The notes below the pieces were generated by a model. That model worked only from the letters and a program-made list of their open reading frames with translations, was not told where the DNA came from and made no database searches. From Burkholderiaceae bacterium (lineage in GTDB: Bacteria > Pseudomonadota > Gammaproteobacteria > Burkholderiales > Burkholderiaceae_E): DNA of 64,000 nucleotides. Location: the NCBI GenBank assembly GCA_024235875.1, contig JACKLP010000011.1, forward strand, positions 48,280 through 112,279, written 5' to 3'. The translations under genes and the position numbers were made by a program. Below, piece by piece: positions 59,855 to 64,000 of the stretch. Positions within the stretch are counted from its first letter, which is position 1, and every line of letters begins with the position of its first letter.

Positions 59855-59901
59855 CGTGTGTGGAATTCCGCCCGTCGCGCGATGGAACCGTGTGTGGATC
59901 C
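59855..59901. promoter_or_regulatory. Two candidate DctD upstream activator sites
   Basis: The 10-mer CGTGTGTGGA occurs at 59855-59864 and 59889-59898, each followed by a short inverted half (GGAATTCC centred at 59865.5; GGATCC centred at 59898.5). Centres are 33 bp apart, near three helical turns, and lie about 110-150 bp upstream of the sigma-54 promoter. This fits tandem DctD sites like those before rhizobial dctA. Confidence 0.55.
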
Positions 59902-59959
59902 GGTGGCAAGTCCATCGGGTCGGCGCCTGCACGAACCCGGGCACCCGGCAGCGAGCGCA

Positions 59960-60012
59960 GCGACTCAGGGCGGCGCGCGCGGCGACTCAGGGATGCGCGC
60001 GCGGCGACTCAG
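59960..60012. repeat. 22-bp direct repeat at the 3' end of dctD
   Basis: Two 22-bp units (59960-59981, 59982-60003) starting GCGACTCAGGG and ending GGCGCGCGCG or TGCGCGCGCG, plus a 9-bp third start (60004-60012) that contains the dctD stop codon. There are no spacers, so it is not a CRISPR array. Confidence 0.85.
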
Positions 60013-61346
60013 TCGTCGAGGTAGCTCGAACGACTCAGGCCGTGCTTCTTCATCTTCTCGTAGAAGGTCTTGCGGGCGATGCCCAGCGCCTCGTGCGCGC
60101 GCTTGACGCTGCCGCCGGCATCGCGCAAGGCCTGCTCGATCAGGGAGCGCTCGAAGGCGTCGATGCGCGCGGCAAAGCCGCCGCCCGAGGCCGAATCGTC
60201 GCTGGGCGGCTCGAGCCCCATCGCGTAGCGCTCGGCCGCGTTGCGCAGTTCGCGCACATTGCCGCGCCAATCGTCCGCCATCAGGCGTTGCAGGGTATCG
60301 GGGTCGATGGCCGGCGGCGCGCGACGGTAGCGAAGCGACGCCTCGACGACGAAGTGCTGGAACAGCAGGGCGACGTCCTCGCTACGTTCGCGAAGCGGCG
60401 GGACCGTCAGCGTGACCACGTTGATCCGGTAGTACAGGTCCTCGCGAAACTCGTTGGCATCGCAGGCCTGGCGCAGGTCGCGCTTGGAGGCCGCCAGGAC
60501 CCGGACGTCGAGCGGAATCGGCACGTTGCTGCCCAGGCGCTCGATGCTGCGCTCCTGGAGCACGCGCAGTAGCCGCACCTGCAGCGACATCGGCATGGTC
60601 TCGATTTCGTCGAGGAACACGGTGCCGCCGTTGGCATGCTCGAACTTGCCGATGCGTCGCTTGCTCGCGCCGGTGAACGCACCGGCCTCATGGCCGAACA
60701 ACTCGCTCTCGATGATGGTCTCGGGCAGGGCGCCGCAGTTCAACGCGACGAAGGGGCCGTGGCGGCGCGGGCCGAAGTCGTGCAGGCAGCGCGCCACGAG
60801 TTCCTTGCCGGTGCCGGTCTCGCCCATGATCAGCACGTCGACGTCGGTACTGGCCAGCGCCTCGATCTGCTGGCGCAGGCGAGCCATGCCAGCCGAGCGG
60901 CCCACCAGAATGCCCTCGAGCCCGATGCGCCCGTCGATCTCGGCGCGCAGCGCGCGGTTATCCAGTACGAGCGAGCGTTTCTCGGTCGCGCGCCGTGCCA
61001 CTTCGACGAGCTGCGTCGAAGAGAATGGCTTCTCGATGAAGTCGTAGGCGCCGTCTCGCATCGCCTCGACCGCCATCGAGATGTCGCCATGCCCCGTGAT
61101 CAGGACCACCGGGATATCGGGGTCGAGGGCGACCACCTCGCGCAGCAGGCTCATGCCGTCGATGCCGGGCAGGCGCACGTCGCTGATCACGACCCCGAAC
61201 CAATCGCGCGAGAGCCGAGCGCTCAGTCCCTCCGCACGTTCCAGGCATACGACGTCGAATCCCGCGATCTCCAGGGCCTGGCGCGCCGCCCCGCGCACGT
61301 GTTCCTCGTCGTCGACGAAGAATACGATCGATTGCCCCGTCTTCAA
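60009..61346 (-). CDS. dctD: Sigma-54-dependent response regulator DctD
   Basis: 445 residues: receiver with Asp56 (VVISDVRLPGIDG), AAA+ domain with Walker A GETGTGKE near 171 and GAFTGA near 220 for sigma-54 contact, and a C-terminal Fis-type helix-turn-helix (SLIEQALRDAGGSVKRAHEA then LGIARKTFYEKMKKHG). It activates dctPQM when phosphorylated by DctB. The start codon is TTG at 61346, overlapping the dctB stop by 4 bp (TTGA); no nearer ATG keeps the receiver intact. The stop lies in a short tandem repeat. Confidence 0.94.
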   Translation of the reverse strand: MKTGQSIVFFVDDEEHVRGAARQALEIAGFDVVCLERAEGLSARLSRDWFGVVISDVRLPGIDGMSLLREVVALDPDIPVVLITGHGDISMAVEAMRDGAYDFIEKPFSSTQLVEVARRATEKRSLVLDNRALRAEIDGRIGLEGILVGRSAGMARLRQQIEALASTDVDVLIMGETGTGKELVARCLHDFGPRRHGPFVALNCGALPETIIESELFGHEAGAFTGASKRRIGKFEHANGGTVFLDEIETMPMSLQVRLLRVLQERSIERLGSNVPIPLDVRVLAASKRDLRQACDANEFREDLYYRINVVTLTVPPLRERSEDVALLFQHFVVEASLRYRRAPPAIDPDTLQRLMADDWRGNVRELRNAAERYAMGLEPPSDDSASGGGFAARIDAFERSLIEQALRDAGGSVKRAHEALGIARKTFYEKMKKHGLSRSSYLDD

Positions 61347-63214
61347 GCCTTCTTCTCCGTTGCCGCCTCGACGCGAGGCAGTTCGATCGTGAACTCGGCG
61401 CCGCCTCGTTTGCGGTTGCGGGCCGCGACCGAGCCGCCGTGGTCCTTGATGATGCCGTATGAGATCGAAAGGCCCAGGCCCAGGCCGCGACCGATCTCCT
61501 TGGTCGTGAAATAGGGCTCGAACAGCTTGGGCAGGGCATCCTCGTCGATGCCCGGACCGGTGTCGCGCACCCGGATCCGCACGCTTCGCGCATCGGCCTC
61601 GACGCTCAGGTGAAGCTGCTTGCGCGGCGATTCGAGCATGGCGTCGATCGCATTGTTGCAGAGGTTCACGAGCACCTGCTGCAGGCGCAGGGCATCGCCG
61701 AGCACATGGAGCGTCGGCGCACAGCGATCGCGCTCGAGCTCGACCCCGGCACGCCGCAGGCGCTGCTCGATCAGCATGAGCGAATGGTCGAGCAATTGCG
61801 CCACCTGGACCTCGGACGGATCGCCACTCGACTTGCGCGAGAAGGTCTTTAGTTGGCCGGTGATGCGCGCCATGCGCTTGGTCAGATCGCCGATCAGCGT
61901 CAGATTGGATCGCGCCTCGCGGGTGTTGCCGCGGGTGATCAGCGCGTCGGCGTTGTCCGCGTAGGCGCGGATCGCGGTCAGTGGCTGGTTCAGCTCATGC
62001 GTGATCTCGGCTGCCATCTGGCCGAGCGCGGCGAGCTTGCCAGCCTGCACCAGCTCGTCTTGCGTGTCGCGCAGCGCGCGCTCCGCATCCTGGCGCTCGC
62101 CGACCTCGGTCGCCAGCCTGGCGTTCGTCCGGGTCAGCTCGGCGGTGCGTTGCGCCACCAGCTCCTCGAGCTGCTCGGTCGAGCGCTGTAGGATCGCCTG
62201 TCGCTCGCGGGCATGGTCGCGCCGCTGCAGCACGAACAAGGCGGCCAGCAGCACCACCACCGCCGCCAGCCCGGCGGTGAGCAGGGCCGCGACGACGCGC
62301 TCGCGCACTGGCGAGACATCCGAGAGCAGGTGCACGGTCCAGCCGACGTCGGCCATCGGCTGCGACAGGATCGCGTAGTCCACCTGTCGCCGCCTCGCGC
62401 CCCGCCCGGCGTCGAGCGTGAGGCGGATCATCCGAGTGCCTGCCGAACTCTGCCAGCGCGCGACGACCGGCAGGGGCTCGATGACCGTATGCACATACCG
62501 TCGCGACGTCTTTATCCGTGCGCGCGTGGCTTCGTCCAGCGGGCCCAGCGACTTGAACAGCCAACGCGGCTCGCCCGAGGCGAAGATCACGTCGTCGGCG
62601 TCGGTCACCAGCAGCTTCGCTGCCCGCGCGGCCCAGTCTTCCTCGAGCGCGCGCAGGCTCACCTTGACGGCGACGACACCCCGAACCGCCGAGGCATCGC
62701 CGACTGGCGCCGAATAGTAGTAGCCGCGGCGATTCGAGGTCGTTCCCAGCGCGAAGTAGCGTCCCGCGCGCCCGGTGAGGGCCTGCTTGAAGTAGGGGCG
62801 AAACGCGAAATTGCGGCCCAGGAACGACTGCGCCGAGCGCCAGTTGCTGGCGGCGATCGTCATGCCTTGCCGATCCATCAGGTAGATGTCCGACGCCCCG
62901 GCGACCCGGGCGGCCTGCTCCAGCCGCCGGTTCAGCGCGTCGGCCTGCGTTGCGCGGGCCAACGGTGCCGCTGCGAGGAAACGACCGATGTCCGCCTCGA
63001 GTGCGATCAGGCGCGGCAAGGTCTCGAACTTCTCTATCTGCTGGCGCAGGCTGGCGGCATGGGCCTCGAGACTCTCCGACGCCTGCTGGCGCAACTGCGC
63101 CTGGCCCAAGTGCCAGGCCCAGTAGCCGCTCGCCCACAACAGCGTCGGCACCAGGACGCCGGCGGCGATCAGTAGCGTATGCCTGCGCTTGCGCCGACGA
63201 ACCCGCTCGTTCAT
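61343..63214 (-). CDS. dctB: C4-dicarboxylate sensor histidine kinase DctB
   Basis: 623-residue sensor. TM1 about 12-32, a large periplasmic double-PDC sensor (about 40-300) with the DctB-like NFAFRPYFKQALTGRAGRYFALGTTSNRRGYYYS ligand region, TM2 about 313-333, then a coiled-coil segment (STEQLEELVAQRTAELTRTN). DHp contains His406 in TTHELNQPLTAI-type motif (AEITHELNQPL). ATPase: NLCNNAIDAM, DTGPGI, GLGLGLSISYG. ATG 63214 gives the usual short basic N-terminus. It detects succinate-type acids and signals to DctD. Confidence 0.93.
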   Translation of the reverse strand: MNERVRRRKRRHTLLIAAGVLVPTLLWASGYWAWHLGQAQLRQQASESLEAHAASLRQQIEKFETLPRLIALEADIGRFLAAAPLARATQADALNRRLEQAARVAGASDIYLMDRQGMTIAASNWRSAQSFLGRNFAFRPYFKQALTGRAGRYFALGTTSNRRGYYYSAPVGDASAVRGVVAVKVSLRALEEDWAARAAKLLVTDADDVIFASGEPRWLFKSLGPLDEATRARIKTSRRYVHTVIEPLPVVARWQSSAGTRMIRLTLDAGRGARRRQVDYAILSQPMADVGWTVHLLSDVSPVRERVVAALLTAGLAAVVVLLAALFVLQRRDHARERQAILQRSTEQLEELVAQRTAELTRTNARLATEVGERQDAERALRDTQDELVQAGKLAALGQMAAEITHELNQPLTAIRAYADNADALITRGNTREARSNLTLIGDLTKRMARITGQLKTFSRKSSGDPSEVQVAQLLDHSLMLIEQRLRRAGVELERDRCAPTLHVLGDALRLQQVLVNLCNNAIDAMLESPRKQLHLSVEADARSVRIRVRDTGPGIDEDALPKLFEPYFTTKEIGRGLGLGLSISYGIIKDHGGSVAARNRKRGGAEFTIELPRVEAATEKKA

Positions 63215-63231
63215 CGCTGTGCCCGCCGCTC

Positions 63232-64000
63232 TCAGAACCTCAGCTTCAGGAGGTAGCCGAGGGCCCAGCTCTTGCCGCTGGAGGGCACCCGATCGAACTT
63301 GTCCCAGTGATAGCGGCCCAGGCTCAATTCGCCGAACAGGCGCCTGCCTCGAAGCGGGTGCTCCCATTTCGCGACCAGCCCGTACTCGTCGATGGTGATG
63401 CTCGGATCGCGATCATGGTGGCTGATCACGGCGGCCAGCGACACGAGCCGGTCCTCGCCGAGCGAGCGATAGGCGCCGATACTGCTCGACCACTCCCGCT
63501 TGCGATCGCGTTGCGCGGCCGTGTACACGCTGATCCAGCGCAATGCCAGCTTTGGCGTGAGGGTGTGCTCGAGCTTCACGACGCTGGTGGCCCCGAAGCG
63601 GTCGTCGAGAACCCAGAACACGGTCTGTGAGAACTCGATACGGTCGCGCGCGCTCAGCCGCCATGGACGCAGATAGCGAAGCTGCGCATACGGATGCGCG
63701 CCGCGGCGCGCGCCGATCCGGAAATCGACGTACTTGCGCACGCCGATCGCCAGCCCGGCAAAGAAGGAACCGTCGTCCGGATTGCCGATCCTGGAAGGGC
63801 GCTCGCCACGGGACAGTTCGTCGGGCGTGTCCGCGACGATCTCGTCGGGGTCGTCGCGCCCGATGAAGATATAGCCGAAGCGCTCGACGTTGGGTAGATG
63901 GAAGCGCGCCCGAAACCTGACCTTCAGCTTCGAGCCCTCGTGCTGGCGGTGGTAGAGCCCGACCATGAAGCGGCCGTTCGAGATCGCCCGCTCGGCCTCG
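63232..64000 (-). CDS. Outer-membrane protein, partial (5' end beyond window)
   Basis: The frame is open to the right edge: 255 residues are visible, continuing upstream of the ATG at 63966 (…AERAISNGRF then MVGLYHRQ). Alternating strands with aromatics (YAQLRYLRPWRLSARDRIEF, TVFWVLDDRFG), Gly/Asp turns and a final Phe (GYLLKLRF) mark a beta-barrel C-terminal part. No named family is clear to me. It lies 17 bp upstream of dctB on the same strand and could be in the same operon. The start and total length are not visible. Confidence 0.72.
   Translation of the reverse strand, partial: EAERAISNGRFMVGLYHRQHEGSKLKVRFRARFHLPNVERFGYIFIGRDDPDEIVADTPDELSRGERPSRIGNPDDGSFFAGLAIGVRKYVDFRIGARRGAHPYAQLRYLRPWRLSARDRIEFSQTVFWVLDDRFGATSVVKLEHTLTPKLALRWISVYTAAQRDRKREWSSSIGAYRSLGEDRLVSLAAVISHHDRDPSITIDEYGLVAKWEHPLRGRRLFGELSLGRYHWDKFDRVPSSGKSWALGYLLKLRF

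Noticed and set aside
59960..60012. Possible CRISPR-like repeats
   Set aside because: Units are directly adjacent with no spacers, only two and a half copies, and lie at the 3' end of dctD.

Overview
This is a 64 kb stretch of a high-GC chromosome. I infer a free-living betaproteobacterium, probably Burkholderiales. The grounds are the nitrite/sulfite-reductase-type cysI followed by a DUF934 gene, the fused indolepyruvate oxidoreductase, the dctBD/dctPQM dicarboxylate module, several TRAP transporters, a catechol meta-cleavage segment and a strong G/C bias at third codon positions. I see no rRNA, tRNA, CRISPR array, transposase or integrase. Most genes sit in short operons with overlapping starts and stops.

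Left part (1-26.7 kb). A divergent pair starts the window: an IlvD/Edd dehydratase, cut by the window edge, and an enolase-superfamily sugar-acid dehydratase co-transcribed with a molybdopterin oxidoreductase. Then come an exported hypothetical protein, a YaiI-like protein, a tandem pair of small Cys-containing secreted proteins, an MscS channel, a flavin monooxygenase and DUF1428 gene next to a MarR regulator whose palindromic operator runs into its own start codon, a CYP153-like P450, cysI-DUF934 divergent from a CysB-type regulator, a lipoprotein hydrolase, and a two-component system facing an outer-membrane barrel gene with three 11-bp-phased repeats between them. An MFS - acyl-CoA ligase - ThDP-lyase group, possibly alpha-oxidation, closes this part.

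Middle (26.8-49.4 kb). A second, closely similar enolase-superfamily dehydratase heads a TRAP operon that carries two paralogous binding proteins for one permease. DUF3237 and dienelactone-hydrolase genes are divergent from it. A metal-uptake group follows (DUF2946 protein, porin, cluster A-I binding protein, ABC-3 permease, no ATPase), then a TSUP transporter and a 1204-residue IorAB. Next is a possible envelope metal system: HupE/UreJ-like protein, YHYH lipoprotein and a small Cys protein, divergent from a kinase with Met-Pro-Gly repeats and its regulator. A quinone oxidoreductase-like gene and a Bcr-type exporter end this part.

Right part (49.5-64 kb). Two secreted proteins built of the same roughly 60-residue Cys/Trp/His repeat flank a short meta-cleavage operon: LysR regulator, ferredoxin, catechol 2,3-dioxygenase, DUF336, hydratase, decarboxylase and tautomerase. 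That operon lacks the semialdehyde dehydrogenase, hydrolase, aldolase and acylating aldehyde dehydrogenase. The window ends with a C4-dicarboxylate TRAP operon (dctPQM) behind a well-formed sigma-54 promoter with two candidate upstream activator sites, its regulators dctB and dctD, and a partial outer-membrane protein gene.
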